Shown here: piece after piece, positions 18,538 through 28,661 of the stretch
How positions within the stretch are numbered: position 1 is the first letter of the stretch
Layout of the letters: every line of letters begins with the position of its first letter
Assembly (NCBI GenBank): GCA_004001285.1
Contig: AP018697.1
Coordinates: 1,488,001-1,552,000, forward strand
Direction: 5' to 3'
Source of the DNA: Arthrobacter sp. MN05-02
GTDB taxonomy: Bacteria > Actinomycetota > Actinomycetes > Actinomycetales > Micrococcaceae
DNA: 64,000 bases
Notes under the pieces: generated by a model
Seen by the model: only the letters and a program-made list of their open reading frames with translations
Database searches by the model: none
Told to the model about the DNA's origin: nothing
Made by a program: the position numbers and the translations under genes

Positions 18538-19896
18538 CCGACGCCGTACCAGCCGCCGACCCCGCCGAGAACCCGGACGGGACAGCAGGCTCCACCGCCG
18601 GCACGGCCGAGCTGACCGTCGAACGGCCCGCCCACGGCGGGCACTTCGTGGCCCGGCACGAGGGCCGCGTGGTCTTCGTCCGCCATGCCCTGCCGGGCGA
18701 GGTGGTCCGCGTGCGCTTCACCGACACCGACGAGGACGCGAGCTTCTGGCGGGCGGATGTCGCCGAGGTGATCGAGCCCTCCCCGCACCGCGTGACCCAT
18801 CCCTGGCCCCTGGCGGACGCCCTCGCCGCCGCCGCGAAGGGACGCTCCGCCGTCGGCGGCGCCGAATTCGGTCATATCGCCCTCGACGAGCAGCGCCGGC
18901 TCAAGGGCGCGATCTTCGAGGAGCAGCTGACCCGCCTCGCGAAGACCGACCGGGCGGTGACGGTCGAGGCAGCTCCCGGGGAAGCGGCCGACGGCCTGGC
19001 CTGGCGCACGCGCGCGGCGTTCGCGGTGGACTCCGCCGGCCGTCTCGCCATGCACCTGCACCGTTCCCACGACGTCGTCCCCGTCCGGGAGATGCCGCTG
19101 GCCGTCGCGGCCGTCAACGACCTGCGGCTGTGGGCGCTGGACCTCACCGGCATCGGGAGGGTGGACGTCGCCGTCCCGTCGGGCGGGGGGAGAGCCGCTC
19201 GTGCTGCTCGTTCCAGCGGCGGGCACGTCCCCGCGCCGGGTCGCTTCGGTGGCCTCGTCCGTCCACGGCGCCTCCGTGGGCGTCCTCGATCCCGAGTCCG
19301 GGCAGGTCGAGCGGCTGAAGGGGAGGACCTGGCTCCAGGAGAGCGTCCTCGGCATCGACTACAGGGTCACGGGGGCCGGTTTCTGGCAGATCCACCGGGG
19401 CGCTCCCGAGGCGCTGGTGTCCGCGGTGCTCGATGGACTGCACCCGGCGCCGGGTGAACGCATCGCCGACCTCTACGCGGGCGCGGGCCTGTTCACCGTG
19501 CCGCTCGCCCGCGCCGTCGGGCCGGAGGGGTCGGTGCTGTCGGTCGAGGGTGCGCCCGGGACGAGCCGTGATGCGCGGCGCAACCTGCACGGCCAGGACC
19601 ATGTGTCGATCGTGCAGGGGCGAGTGGACGCCGTGCTCGGCCGCTGGAGCGAGCCGCTCGACGCCGTCCTGCTCGACCCGCCCCGGGCGGGGGCCGGCAA
19701 GAAGGTGGTCCGGCAGATCGTGCAGGCCCGACCGCGCGCCGTCGGCTACGTGTCCTGCGACCCGGCGTCGTTCGCCCGCGACCTCGGCTACTTCCTGGCC
19801 GCCGGCTGGTCGCTCGACACCCTGCGCGTCCTCGACCTCTATCCGCACACGCACCACATGGAGTCCTTCGCGCGGCTCCTGCCGCCGCCGGCCTGA
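18534..19896 (+). pseudogene. class I SAM-dependent RNA methyltransferase (TrmA/RlmD type), one frame break
   Basis: A 23S rRNA or tRNA uracil-C5-methyltransferase-like enzyme of about 450 residues. The N-terminus has a TRAM-type beta-barrel (ELTVERPAHGGHFVARHEGR), the SAM motif is RIADLYAGAGLFTVPLA, and the catalytic cysteine lies in VSCDPASFARDL. The iron-sulfur cysteines of RlmD are not seen. The frame breaks in the six-G run at 19185-19190; removing one G restores PSGGGEPLVLLVPAAG. Position after the APC permease and before dxs matches Rv2689c by recollection. Probable sequence error rather than loss. Confidence 0.85.
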
Positions 19897-19958
19897 CGAC
19901 ACAGGTCCCCGGGCGGGCCGGGCGGACGATCGAGGCACCCCGGCGGACACCCGGACGT

Positions 19959-19964
19959 TAGAGT
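19959..19964 (+). promoter_or_regulatory. -10 box upstream of dxs
   Basis: TAGAGT gives a predicted start near 19971, leaving a leader of about 48 bases that ends in GAGGAGG before ATG 20019. The -35 region is not distinct. Confidence 0.35.
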
Positions 19965-20018
19965 TAAGGTCAATCGAGGGCGATCCCTCGCCACGCCGAA
20001 CGAACCGAGGAGGCGCCG

Positions 20019-21992
20019 ATGGGACTCTTGGAGACGATCCACGGCCCACAGGACCTGAGCAAGCTCAGCGACGCGCAACTGTCAGCGCTCGCCGAGGAGA
20101 TCCGAACCTTTTTGGTCAGCAACGTCTCGCGGACCGGCGGACACCTGGGCCCCAACCTCGGGGTCGTCGAGCTGACACTCGGCATCCACCGCGTGTTCGA
20201 CTCCCCGCGGGACAGCATCATCTTCGACACCGGACACCAGTCCTACGTGCACAAGCTCGTGACCGGGCGGCAGGATTTCAGCACCCTGCGCCAGCAGGGC
20301 GGGCTGTCCGGCTACCCGTCCCGGGCGGAATCCGTGCACGACGTCGTCGAGAGCTCCCACGCCTCGTCCTCGCTGTCCTGGGCCGACGGCATCTCCCGCG
20401 CACGGGTCCTCAACGGCGAGGGCGACCGCTACGCCGTCGTCCTCGTGGGCGACGGCGCGCTCACCGGCGGCATGGCCTGGGAGGCGATCAACAACATCGC
20501 CGCGGACAAGCGGCGCAGGGTCGTGATCGTCGTCAACGACAACGGCCGTTCCTACGCGCCCACGATCGGCGGAGTGGCCGACTATCTCGCCTCGCTGCGT
20601 CCCACCCTCGACTCCGTACGCACCCACCGCGTCTACGAGCGCACCCTCGACTGGGTGAAGACCCGCATGCAGAACGGCGGCACGGTCGGCGAGTTCAGCT
20701 ACAAGAGCCTCCACGCCATGAAGAAGGGCATCAAGGACTGGTGGGCACCCCAGGGGCTGTTCGAGGACCTCGGCATGAAGTACGTCGGCCCCGTGGACGG
20801 CCACGACCAGGCCGCCGTCGAACAGGCACTGCAGCTCGCGAAGAACTACGAGGGGCCCGTGATCGTGCACGCCATCACGGAGAAGGGCCACGGGTACGCC
20901 CCGGCCCGGGCCCACGAGGCCGACCAGTTCCACGCCGTCGGCATCATCGACCCGGAGACGGGCGAACCGGTGGACACTGCGGGCCAGCAGTCCTGGACCT
21001 CGGTGTTCGCCAACGAGATCGCCGACATCGCCGACGAGCGGCCGGACATCGTCGGCATCACCGGCGCCATGCTCATCCCCGTCGGACTGCACCGCTTCGC
21101 CGCCCGGCATCCGGACCGCGTGTTCGACGTCGGCATCGCCGAGCAGCATGCCGTGGCCAGCGCGGCCGGGATGGCCTTCGGCGGCCTGCACCCGGTCATC
21201 GCCCTCTATGCGACCTTCTTGAACCGCGCGTTCGACCAGCTCCTGATGGACGTGGCCCTGCACCGGGCCGGGGTGACGATCGTCCTCGACCGCTCGGGTG
21301 TCACGGGGCCCGACGGCGCGAGCCATCACGGCATGTGGGATCTCGCCCTGCTCCAGGCCATCCCGGGCCTGCACCTCGCCGCCCCGCGCGACGCCACGCG
21401 GCTGCGTGAGGAACTGCGTGAGGCGGTCGCCATCTCGGACGCCCCGAGCGTGGTCCGTTACTCGAAGGGATCCGTCGGCGCGGAAGTCGAGGCGATCGAA
21501 CGCCTGCACGACGGCGTCGACGTGCTGTCCCGCCGGCCCGCCGGTTCCCGCGCCAACGACGTCCTGATCGTCAGCGTCGGGGCCATGAGCGAACTCGCGC
21601 TCGACGTGTCGAACAGGCTCGGCGCGCAGGGCATCAGCTCCACCGTGATCGATCCCCGCTGGCTCCTGCCGGTGCGCCGCTCCGTGATCGACCTCGCAGC
21701 CGAGCACCGCATCGTGATCGTGATCGAGGACGGTGTCCGGGCGGGCGGCGTGGGATCGAGGATCCGTCAGGAGATGCGGTCCGCGGGCGTCGACACCGCG
21801 CTCAACGAGGTGGGGCTCCCCGTCGAGTTCCTCGACCACGGATCCCGGAACCAGGTCCTCGAGCGCGTGGGCCTCACCGCACAGCAGATCACGCACGACG
21901 TCGTCGCGCAGGTCCTGGGCACGAAGGTGCCGGTCGCGAGGCCGCTCGCCGATGACGCGTCACCGGTCACCGGGCAGTTCCCGAAGCACTGA
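20019..21992 (+). CDS. dxs: 1-deoxy-D-xylulose-5-phosphate synthase
   Basis: First enzyme of the methylerythritol phosphate pathway; it condenses pyruvate and glyceraldehyde 3-phosphate using thiamine pyrophosphate. 657 residues, full length. The TPP-binding motif begins [16 protein letters not shown] and ends in NDN (residues 150-180). The pyrimidine-domain glutamate lies in [20 protein letters not shown], and the transketolase C-domain is present. The start is supported by GAGGAGG six bases upstream. Followed by a strong hairpin at 21998-22026. Confidence 0.95.
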   Translation: MGLLETIHGPQDLSKLSDAQLSALAEEIRTFLVSNVSRTGGHLGPNLGVVELTLGIHRVFDSPRDSIIFDTGHQSYVHKLVTGRQDFSTLRQQGGLSGYPSRAESVHDVVESSHASSSLSWADGISRARVLNGEGDRYAVVLVGDGALTGGMAWEAINNIAADKRRRVVIVVNDNGRSYAPTIGGVADYLASLRPTLDSVRTHRVYERTLDWVKTRMQNGGTVGEFSYKSLHAMKKGIKDWWAPQGLFEDLGMKYVGPVDGHDQAAVEQALQLAKNYEGPVIVHAITEKGHGYAPARAHEADQFHAVGIIDPETGEPVDTAGQQSWTSVFANEIADIADERPDIVGITGAMLIPVGLHRFAARHPDRVFDVGIAEQHAVASAAGMAFGGLHPVIALYATFLNRAFDQLLMDVALHRAGVTIVLDRSGVTGPDGASHHGMWDLALLQAIPGLHLAAPRDATRLREELREAVAISDAPSVVRYSKGSVGAEVEAIERLHDGVDVLSRRPAGSRANDVLIVSVGAMSELALDVSNRLGAQGISSTVIDPRWLLPVRRSVIDLAAEHRIVIVIEDGVRAGGVGSRIRQEMRSAGVDTALNEVGLPVEFLDHGSRNQVLERVGLTAQQITHDVVAQVLGTKVPVARPLADDASPVTGQFPKH

Positions 21993-21997
21993 TCCCG

Positions 21998-22026
21998 GCG
22001 GGAAGCGGTGGATCGCCGCTTCCCGC
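21998..22026 (+). terminator. stem-loop after dxs
   Basis: Perfect 11-bp stem (GCGGGAAGCGG with CCGCTTCCCGC) and a 7-base loop, starting six bases after the dxs stop. No T-tract follows. Confidence 0.6.
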
Positions 22027-22551
22027 GGCACGGCCCCCGCCCGATCCACGCCGTAGAGGCGTCCGCGGACGGGGCGGCGACGGACACGGCCGGCCTCGGA
22101 CGACGGCGGACGCCGACGAACGGCCCGGTCTGCCGGCACCGCTCACCGGGACGGCGCCGACCGGCTCCTGTCCGCGAGTCCGGGCCGCGCCACCGGTTCC
22201 TTCCCGGGACCGGTGTGAGACAATGGCGATGGCTGGCGGGGGAACCACATTCCCACGCCGGTCCAGTGACAGGCTTCCGTTCCGTGAGCGATGCTTCCGT
22301 CCTATCGACTCCGCCCCGTCGGCGGAAGTAGGCGGAATCCGCTGGCGGGACCCACCGTCGACAAGGGCGGCTGAGTTGGAAAAGCGCCACTGGCCTCCGA
22401 GTGATGACGCACCCCCATGACGGTGTGACCTCGGACGGTATGACAACGACTTCCGGTCAGCCGCCGGGCGAAGGGCCCGCGGCCGGCCGACATACCGCCC
22501 TGGAGGGCGCTGGAATGTGGACGGTGCCGCAGGGGCTTGGAGCGAGCACAT
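22027..22551 (+). other. long leader region before RNase E/G, no gene seen
   Basis: About 525 bases without a convincing reading frame. RNase E genes are often autoregulated through long leaders, so a structured 5' UTR is plausible, but I see no recognisable riboswitch. The stretch ends with GGAG nine bases before ATG 22552. Confidence 0.4.
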
Positions 22552-25500
22552 ATGGATCAGTCAGAGCAGCAGGGAAACGAACAGGCCGTAGCGGAAGCAC
22601 CCGCTACCGCGCCGGGATCCCAGGAGCAGGCCGCACCGGCGAAGGCGCCGAGGAAGCGCCGTACCGCGAGCGCCCCCGAGGGGGCACCACCCAGGGCGCC
22701 GGAGGCGGCGCCCGAGGAGGAGGCAGCCGTCGCCCCCGTCCGCAAACGGGCCACCCGGGCACGCAAGCCCGTCGTCGTGACGAATGAGACCGAGGCGGAC
22801 GCCGTCGCCGTGCCTGCCGGTGACGAGGCGGTTTCGCCGGTCTCCGACGCCCCTGCGGTGACGGCCCCCGTCCGTGCACCCCGCACCCGCCGACGCGCAG
22901 CGACAGCGGAAGCCGGCCCAGCCCGTCCCGTCGAGCAGCCCGCAGCCGAAACTTCAGCTACACCCGCAGCTCCACCCGCAGCTCCACCCGCAACCGATGC
23001 CGCGCCGGCCGACGCCCCTGACGCCGTCGGAGCGGGCGCCGGCCCGGCTCCCGCCGTTGCAGCCGAGGAGAAGCCAGCTCGGGCGCGCCGGACCTCGACC
23101 AGGACCCGCAGTCGCCGGGCGACCGAGCCCGTGCAGCCGGACGACGCCGCGGTCGCCGCACCCGCGGCAGCCGACACTCCCGCAGGGCGCCCGGACGCCG
23201 CGTCCTCAGCAGCCGCGACGGACTCCCGGCAGCCCGCGCAGCCCCGCGAGGACACCGCGCAGGAGGACGCGCAGGAGGACACGCAGGAGGACGCGGTGCA
23301 GCAGGATGCAGCCCAGGAGGACACGTCGTCGGACGAGAACCGGTTCGACCCCTTCGCGATCCCCGAGTCGCCCCTGTCGCTGCTGTTCCATGCGCCGGAC
23401 CTCAGCACCGTCACCGTGCCGTCCGTCAGGGTGGCCCCGCCGCAGGAGGACACCGAGGAGGAGGAGCCGGACGAGTCCGGTCGTCGTTCGCGTCGCAGCC
23501 GTCGGAGTCGCACCCGTAGCCGCAGCGATGCCGGCCAGACCGACTCCGGGACGGAGGACACCGGGTCGGAGAATCCGGAGGACACCGACGGACGGACCCC
23601 GGCGAACGGTCCCGAGGAGGGCGCGGGCGTCACGTCCCGCCGCCGCCGTCGCCGCCGCCGCGGTGACCAGGACCTCGAGCTCACCGGCGGCGAGGACGAC
23701 GATCCGCCCAACACCGTCACGCGCGTGCGGGCCCCCCGCCAGTCCAGCGAGCCCGCCTCGGACCGCGTGACCAGCGTCCGCGGCTCCACCCGGCTGGAGG
23801 CCAAGAAGCAGCGCCGCCGCGAGTCCCGCGACACGGGCCGCCGCCGCCAGGTCATCACCGAGGCCGAGTTCCTCGCCCGCCGCGAATCCGTGGACCGCCA
23901 GATGATCGTGCGCCAGCGCGATGACAGGATCCAGATCGGCGTCCTCGAGGACGGCATCCTCGCGGAGCACTTCGTGTCCCGTACGCAGCAGGACTCGCTG
24001 ATCGGCAACGTGTACGTCGGCAAGGTGCAGAACGTGCTGCCGAGCATGGAGGCGGCGTTCGTCGACATCGGACGCGGCCGCAACGCCGTCCTGTACGCCG
24101 GAGAGGTCAACTGGGACGCCGCCGGCCTCGACGGCCAGCCGCGCCGCATCGAACTCGCGCTGAAGTCCGGCGATCCCGTCCTCGTGCAGGTCACGAAGGA
24201 CCCGGTGGGCCACAAGGGCGCGCGGCTCACGAGCCAGATCTCCCTGCCCGGCCGCTACCTCGTGTACGTGCCCGGCGGCTCCATGACCGGCATCTCCCGC
24301 AAGCTGCCCGACGTCGAGCGCAACCGCCTCAAGCGGATCCTCAAGGACCGTCTGCCCGAGAACGCCGGCGTGATCGTCCGCACGGCGGCCGAGGGCGCCA
24401 GCGAGGAGGAGCTGACGCATGACATCAACCGGCTCCGCGCCCAGTGGGAGGAGATCGAGCGCAAGGCGGGCTCGACCAAGACCCTGGCGCCCGAGCTCCT
24501 CTACGGCGAGCCGGACCTCACCATCAAGGTGGTCCGCGACGTCTTCAACGAGGACTTCTCCAAGCTCGTCGTCTCCGGCGAGGAGGCCTGGGATACCATC
24601 GAGGCCTACGTCATGTACGTGGCGCCGGACCTCGTGGGCAGGCTCGAACGGTGGACGGGCGACGAGGACATCTTCGCGGCCTCGCGCATCGACGAGCAGA
24701 TCTCGAAGGCACTGGAGCGCAAGGTCTTCCTGCCGTCGGGCGGTTCCCTCGTGATCGACCGCACCGAGGCCATGACCGTGGTCGACGTCAACACGGGCAA
24801 GTTCACCGGCAGCGGCGGCAACCTCGAGGAGACCGTCACCAAGAACAACCTCGAGGCGGCCGAGGAGGTGGTGCGCCAGCTCCGGCTGCGCGATATCGGC
24901 GGCATCATCGTGATCGACTTCATCGACATGGTGCTCGAGGCCAACCGCGATCTGGTGCTGCGCCGCCTCGTCGAGTGCCTCGGGCGGGACCGGACCAAGC
25001 ACCAGGTGGCCGAGGTGACCTCGCTCGGACTCGTCCAGATGACGCGCAAGCGCATGGGCACCGGCCTGCTCGAGGTCTTCGGCGAGGACTGCGAGCACTG
25101 TGCGGGCCGCGGCGTCGTCACCCACATGGAACCCGTGGAGCACCGCCGTTCCGCGCCTGCACCCGACAACCAGCAGCAGCTGCGCCAGGACAAGCCGTCC
25201 CGGAGCGAGCGCAAGCGCAACCGTGGACGCGGCAACCAGCAGGACGAGGGCATCGCACTGCCCCCGGCTCCCGTGGCCGAGACCCCCGACCGCGCGGCCA
25301 AGGCCGAAGCGGCCCGCGCCGCCCTCGCCAGCATCGCGGCCGCCACGCACCACGCCCACGAGGAGCAGGCTGCTGCCCACCCCGACGTCCAGGTCACGGA
25401 AGCCGTGCTGACAATCAACGGCGAGACGGTGACACTGCCGCGGGCGGAGAGCCGTCGGCCGGCCGTCGAGGAGGCCCAGGAGGCACCGACGACGCGCCTG

Positions 25501-25884
25501 ACGCTCGACAGCCTGAGCGAGGCCTTCAACCGCAGGCCGGCGGACGCGGACGCACCGTCCGTCGACGTGGCGCCCGGCGGCGACGCGGGGGAGGGCAACC
25601 GCGAGGAGGCCGCCGAGGTCGGGGACGCCCCCGCGACCGGCGCGGCGTCTCCCGTCGTGCCCGAGGCCGAGGCACCGGCACGCCGGTCCCGGCCGCGACG
25701 CCGGGTCGCCCGCAGCGCGCAGGGTGCTGCGGACACCACGATCGAGACCCAGGGGGCCGAGCCCGCCGTCGAGCCCTCCGGGACGCGGCATGTCGCCAAG
25801 GCCGGGCCGATCGCGCGGAAGCCGGAGGCGTCCGCTGCGGAGCCGCTGATCTTCGGCGTCGGCGTGCCGGCGTCGGAGCTGTAG
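22552..25884 (+). CDS. rne: ribonuclease E/G family endoribonuclease
   Basis: Single-strand endoribonuclease of the RNA degradosome and rRNA/tRNA maturation. 1110 residues. Residues 1 to about 430 are disordered, Ala/Pro/Glu-rich with basic patches (RRSRRSRTRSRS, RRRRRRRG). The catalytic core follows: S1 domain (GNVYVGKVQNVLPSMEAAFV), DNase-I-like domain with metal ligands in VVDVNTGKFTG and IVIDFIDMVLEANRDL, and the Zn-link CEHCAGRG that dimerises RNase E. The rest is a second disordered tail. ATG 22552 has GGAG 9 bases upstream. A long N-terminal extension is usual for actinobacterial RNase E. Confidence 0.92.
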   Translation: MDQSEQQGNEQAVAEAPATAPGSQEQAAPAKAPRKRRTASAPEGAPPRAPEAAPEEEAAVAPVRKRATRARKPVVVTNETEADAVAVPAGDEAVSPVSDAPAVTAPVRAPRTRRRAATAEAGPARPVEQPAAETSATPAAPPAAPPATDAAPADAPDAVGAGAGPAPAVAAEEKPARARRTSTRTRSRRATEPVQPDDAAVAAPAAADTPAGRPDAASSAAATDSRQPAQPREDTAQEDAQEDTQEDAVQQDAAQEDTSSDENRFDPFAIPESPLSLLFHAPDLSTVTVPSVRVAPPQEDTEEEEPDESGRRSRRSRRSRTRSRSDAGQTDSGTEDTGSENPEDTDGRTPANGPEEGAGVTSRRRRRRRRGDQDLELTGGEDDDPPNTVTRVRAPRQSSEPASDRVTSVRGSTRLEAKKQRRRESRDTGRRRQVITEAEFLARRESVDRQMIVRQRDDRIQIGVLEDGILAEHFVSRTQQDSLIGNVYVGKVQNVLPSMEAAFVDIGRGRNAVLYAGEVNWDAAGLDGQPRRIELALKSGDPVLVQVTKDPVGHKGARLTSQISLPGRYLVYVPGGSMTGISRKLPDVERNRLKRILKDRLPENAGVIVRTAAEGASEEELTHDINRLRAQWEEIERKAGSTKTLAPELLYGEPDLTIKVVRDVFNEDFSKLVVSGEEAWDTIEAYVMYVAPDLVGRLERWTGDEDIFAASRIDEQISKALERKVFLPSGGSLVIDRTEAMTVVDVNTGKFTGSGGNLEETVTKNNLEAAEEVVRQLRLRDIGGIIVIDFIDMVLEANRDLVLRRLVECLGRDRTKHQVAEVTSLGLVQMTRKRMGTGLLEVFGEDCEHCAGRGVVTHMEPVEHRRSAPAPDNQQQLRQDKPSRSERKRNRGRGNQQDEGIALPPAPVAETPDRAAKAEAARAALASIAAATHHAHEEQAAAHPDVQVTEAVLTINGETVTLPRAESRRPAVEEAQEAPTTRLTLDSLSEAFNRRPADADAPSVDVAPGGDAGEGNREEAAEVGDAPATGAASPVVPEAEAPARRSRPRRRVARSAQGAADTTIETQGAEPAVEPSGTRHVAKAGPIARKPEASAAEPLIFGVGVPASEL
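22961..22992 (+). repeat. 12-bp tandem repeat inside rne
   Basis: CACCCGCAGCTC occurs 2.7 times in direct tandem, coding for repeating Pro-Ala in the disordered N-terminus. A repeat-number change would stay in frame. Confidence 0.7.
23257..23292 (+). repeat. 12-bp tandem repeat inside rne (Gln-Glu-Asp repeats)
   Basis: Three tandem copies of GCGCAGGAGGAC, the third with one mismatch, encode a run of QED units in the acidic part of the N-terminal extension; degenerate copies continue to about 23327. Confidence 0.7.
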
Positions 25885-25911
25885 CAGCTCTCCGCACGAC
25901 GGATCGTCAGG

Positions 25912-25954
25912 CATGCGAAGGCCGGAGTCCCCCGGGGACTCCGGCCTTCGCATG
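25912..25954. terminator. long hairpin terminator after rne
   Basis: Two perfectly complementary 21-base arms flank a single base, from CATGCGAAGG to CCTTCGCATG, 28 bases after the rne stop. It is the strongest inverted repeat in the window. No T-tract, in keeping with actinobacterial intrinsic terminators. Confidence 0.75.
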
Positions 25955-25993
25955 TCCCGTCCGTCGGCGCCGGCTGCTATAGGCTGGACGGTG

Positions 25994-26080
25994 ACACGGG
26001 GTGCCCTGCCGGATGCAGGGCTGAGATCACACCCGTCGAACCTGATCTAGTGGGCCTCGCGCCCGTGCCTAGCGGAGGGA
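25994..26080 (+). promoter_or_regulatory. TPP riboswitch (THI element)
   Basis: Conserved blocks appear in the right order: ACGGGGTGCC at 25996-26005, CTGAGA at 26021-26026, GAACCTGATCTAG at 26038-26050, and AGCGGAGGGA at 26071-26080. They form the pyrimidine- and pyrophosphate-sensing arms of the thiamine pyrophosphate aptamer. The GGAGGG of the 3' P1 strand also serves as Shine-Dalgarno for the next gene, so ligand binding would hide it and block translation. TATAGG at 25978-25983 is a possible -10 box. Confidence 0.93.
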
Positions 26081-26088
26081 TGTCAGTC

Positions 26089-27696
26089 TTGCACTCACTC
26101 ATGGACACTGCCCGGACAGCGTGCGATCCGATGTCCAGGATCCCCAACATCCTGAGCATCGCCGGCTCGGATCCGAGCGGCGGCGCCGGGATCCAGGCGG
26201 ACGTCAAGAGCATCAGCGCCACGGGCGGGTACGCGATGGCCGTGGTGACCGCCCTGACGGCGCAGAACACCCGCGGCGTCGCCGCGGTGCACACCCCGCC
26301 CGCGGCCTTCCTCCGGCAGCAGCTCGACGCCATCGCCGAGGACGTGCGGATCGACGCCGTGAAGATCGGGATGCTGGGGTCCGCCGCCGTGGCGCGCTGC
26401 ATCGGCGCATGGCTGGACCACGCTCGCCCGCCGGTCGTCGTGCTCGACCCGGTCATGGTCGCCACGAGCGGTGCGCGGCTGCTCGACGACGACGCGGTGC
26501 GCGCCGTCCTCGACCTCGCCCGGCACGCGTCGCTGGTGACCCCGAACATCGCGGAGCTCGCCGCCCTCGTCGGAGCGGACCCGGCAGCGTCCTGGTCCAC
26601 GGCGCTCGAGCAGGGGAGGGCCCTCGCGGCCCGGCTCGGCACCCGGGTGCTGGTGAAGGGCGGGCACCTTCCCGGTAAGAGATGCCCGGACGCCCTCATC
26701 CCCGCCCCGCAGGACGCGCCGGGCGGCCCGGACGCGGTGGTCCTCGACGGCTGCCGGGTGGCGACGGACAACACGCATGGCACCGGCTGCTCGCTGTCGT
26801 CCGCGATCGCCACGCGGTTCGCCGTGACCGGCGACTGGCCCACGGCGGTGCGCGAGGCGAAGTCCTGGCTCGAAGGGGCACTGCAGGGCGCCGACCTGCT
26901 GGACGTGGGAGCAGGCAGCGGCCCGGTGCACCACTTCCATGCCGGACCTGATCCGCGCGCGCACCAGCGCTTCACGGAGCTCGCCTGGCGCGACATCGGG
27001 CCACTCCGCCGGGACCTCCTGGAACTGCCTTTCCTCACCGCACTGACCGAGGGGAGCCTGTCTGCTTCCGACTTCGGCTACTACCTGCGGCAGGACGCTC
27101 TGTACCTCCGCGACTACTCGGCCGTCCTGGCCCGTGCGGCCGCCATGGCGCCGGCCGAGGACGAGCAGCTGTTCTGGCTGTCCGCGGCCACGTCGTGCCT
27201 GCAGACCGAGGCGGAGCTGCACCGGACCTGGCTGTCGGGGGAGGCCGGCACCCGGGCGGCGGAGGGTGCCGCGGGTCCCGTCACCCGCGCCTACTGCGAC
27301 CACCTCCGGGCCGTCGCCGGGCGGGGGTCGTACGCGGAACTCGTCGCCGCCGTCCTGCCCTGCTTCTGGCTCTACGCGGCGGTCGGCGACCACGTGCAGG
27401 AGAGGGTGCAGGAGAGGGCGCAGGGACGGGCCGGAAACGACGGGCCGGTCGGCCCGCATCCCTACGCCGCATGGATCGCGACCTACGCCGACGCCGGCTT
27501 CGCGGAGGCCACGGCGCGCGCGAAGCAGATCGCCGACGGCGCACACCGACGGGCGTCCCCGGTAGAACGGACGGCGATGCTCGCGGCGTTCCGCTGGTCC
27601 GCCACCTACGAGCGGGACTTCTTCGACGCCCCCAGGGCCCGCGCTGCCGCACGGCGCATGCCCGCTGATTTGCGGGAGGACGCTGTACTGGCGTAA
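26089..27696 (+). CDS. thiD: ThiD-TenA fusion: HMP/HMP-phosphate kinase with thiaminase-II-type domain
   Basis: A 535-residue fusion for the pyrimidine branch of thiamine synthesis. Residues 10-265 are ThiD, which phosphorylates hydroxymethylpyrimidine twice ([28 protein letters not shown], anion hole [13 protein letters not shown]). Residues 290-535 are TenA, which hydrolyses aminopyrimidines for salvage: the catalytic cysteine in [12 protein letters not shown] and the distal glutamate in SATYERDFF are present. The start is unsettled: TTG 26089 is 9 bases after the GGAGGG of the riboswitch, while ATG 26080 is too close and ATG 26101 too far. The stop TAA lies inside the rplU -10 box. Confidence 0.9.
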   Translation: MHSLMDTARTACDPMSRIPNILSIAGSDPSGGAGIQADVKSISATGGYAMAVVTALTAQNTRGVAAVHTPPAAFLRQQLDAIAEDVRIDAVKIGMLGSAAVARCIGAWLDHARPPVVVLDPVMVATSGARLLDDDAVRAVLDLARHASLVTPNIAELAALVGADPAASWSTALEQGRALAARLGTRVLVKGGHLPGKRCPDALIPAPQDAPGGPDAVVLDGCRVATDNTHGTGCSLSSAIATRFAVTGDWPTAVREAKSWLEGALQGADLLDVGAGSGPVHHFHAGPDPRAHQRFTELAWRDIGPLRRDLLELPFLTALTEGSLSASDFGYYLRQDALYLRDYSAVLARAAAMAPAEDEQLFWLSAATSCLQTEAELHRTWLSGEAGTRAAEGAAGPVTRAYCDHLRAVAGRGSYAELVAAVLPCFWLYAAVGDHVQERVQERAQGRAGNDGPVGPHPYAAWIATYADAGFAEATARAKQIADGAHRRASPVERTAMLAAFRWSATYERDFFDAPRARAAARRMPADLREDAVLA

Positions 27697-27699
27697 TCT
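27670..27699 (+). promoter_or_regulatory. rplU-rpmA promoter
   Basis: TTGCGG (27670-27675) and TAATCT (27694-27699) are 18 bases apart, the best sigma-70-type match in this part of the window. The -10 box contains the stop codon of the thiD-tenA gene. Transcription would begin near 27706, giving a leader of about 210 bases before rplU with several GC-rich hairpins and a TTTTTT run near 27872. Confidence 0.65.
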
Positions 27700-27916
27700 G
27701 AACCATCGGTGCACTTGCCTGTCAACCGGCATGTCCGGCGGCAACTGCGCAGGATTCGCAGACTGGGATGACCAGCAGACACGAGCGGCCTCCGGGCGGC
27801 GACGTCGACGGCATGCAGTGCGGGCCCCGCACGACGAGCAACCCCAGGATTGCCGCCGAGGCGCACCCAGGTTTTTTCATCAGAAGTCAAGATCGTCGAG
27901 AGAAGTGAGTTCCCAA

Positions 27917-28225
27917 GTGGTGTACGCGATTGTCCGCGCAGGCGGCCGCCAAGAAAAGGTTTCTGTAGGAGACCTCGTTACCCTTGACCGCGTCACCGGT
28001 CAGGCAGGAAGCACGTTCGAGCTTCCCGCCCTCCTTCTGGTAGACGGCGCCAAGATCACCTCCGCAGCGGAGGACCTCGCGAAGGTCACCGTCACTGCCG
28101 AGATCGTCGAGAATCTTCGTGGACCGAAGATTGTCATCCAGAAGTTCAAGAACAAGACCGGCTACAAGAAGCGCCAGGGTCACCGTTCGGAACTGACCCG
28201 CGTCAAAATCACAGGCATCGCGTAG
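27917..28225 (+). CDS. rplU: 50S ribosomal protein L21
   Basis: A 102-residue large-subunit protein that binds 23S rRNA. The N-terminus [20 protein letters not shown] and the C-terminal [18 protein letters not shown] are typical. GTG 27917 is chosen over the next GTG because it gives the family's usual M-V-Y-A start. It heads the rplU-rpmA operon. Confidence 0.95.
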   Translation: MVYAIVRAGGRQEKVSVGDLVTLDRVTGQAGSTFELPALLLVDGAKITSAAEDLAKVTVTAEIVENLRGPKIVIQKFKNKTGYKKRQGHRSELTRVKITGIA

Positions 28226-28282
28226 TCCCTTCGGGCTATCGATCGGTTCCGCAAGACACCTCAGCGAAGGCAGGCATAACTC

Positions 28283-28543
28283 ATGGCACATAAGAAGGGC
28301 GCAAGCTCCACTCGCAACGGCCGCGATTCGAACGCACAGTTCCTCGGCGTCAAGCGCTTCGGCGGCCAGGTCGTCAAGGCCGGCGAGATCATCGTCCGCC
28401 AGCGCGGCACCCACTTCCACCCGGGCGCCAACGTCGGCCGCGGCGGCGACGACACCCTGTTCGCACTCGAGGCAGGTGCCGTCGAGTTCGGTACACGCCG
28501 TGGACGCAAGGTCGTCAACATCGTGGGCGCGGCGGCAGAGTAG
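28283..28543 (+). CDS. rpmA: 50S ribosomal protein L27
   Basis: An 86-residue protein whose N-terminus reaches the peptidyl-transferase centre. It starts directly [19 protein letters not shown], so no cleaved Firmicutes-type leader is present. It lies 57 bases after rplU and is followed by an intrinsic terminator. Confidence 0.95.
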   Translation: MAHKKGASSTRNGRDSNAQFLGVKRFGGQVVKAGEIIVRQRGTHFHPGANVGRGGDDTLFALEAGAVEFGTRRGRKVVNIVGAAAE

Positions 28544-28575
28544 TCTCCGCCAGCGCACGGTGCACCGAGCATTCG

Positions 28576-28613
28576 GGTGGGGTGAGCCTCTATGGCTCGC
28601 CCCACCTTCTTTT
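28576..28613 (+). terminator. intrinsic terminator after rpmA
   Basis: A 13-bp stem (GGTGGGGTGAGCC with GGCTCGCCCCACC, one G-U pair) with loop TCTAT, followed by TTCTTTT. This is a classical Rho-independent terminator, so obg needs its own promoter. Confidence 0.9.
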
Positions 28614-28661
28614 AAGCCGATCCGACTCGGCACAGTGAAGCATTTGTAGAAGGAGACCGAC

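Noticed and set aside
19433..21409. 658-codon frame overlapping the methyltransferase and dxs
   Set aside because: Shadow in a third frame; Arg-rich without any domain, while both real genes are clear.
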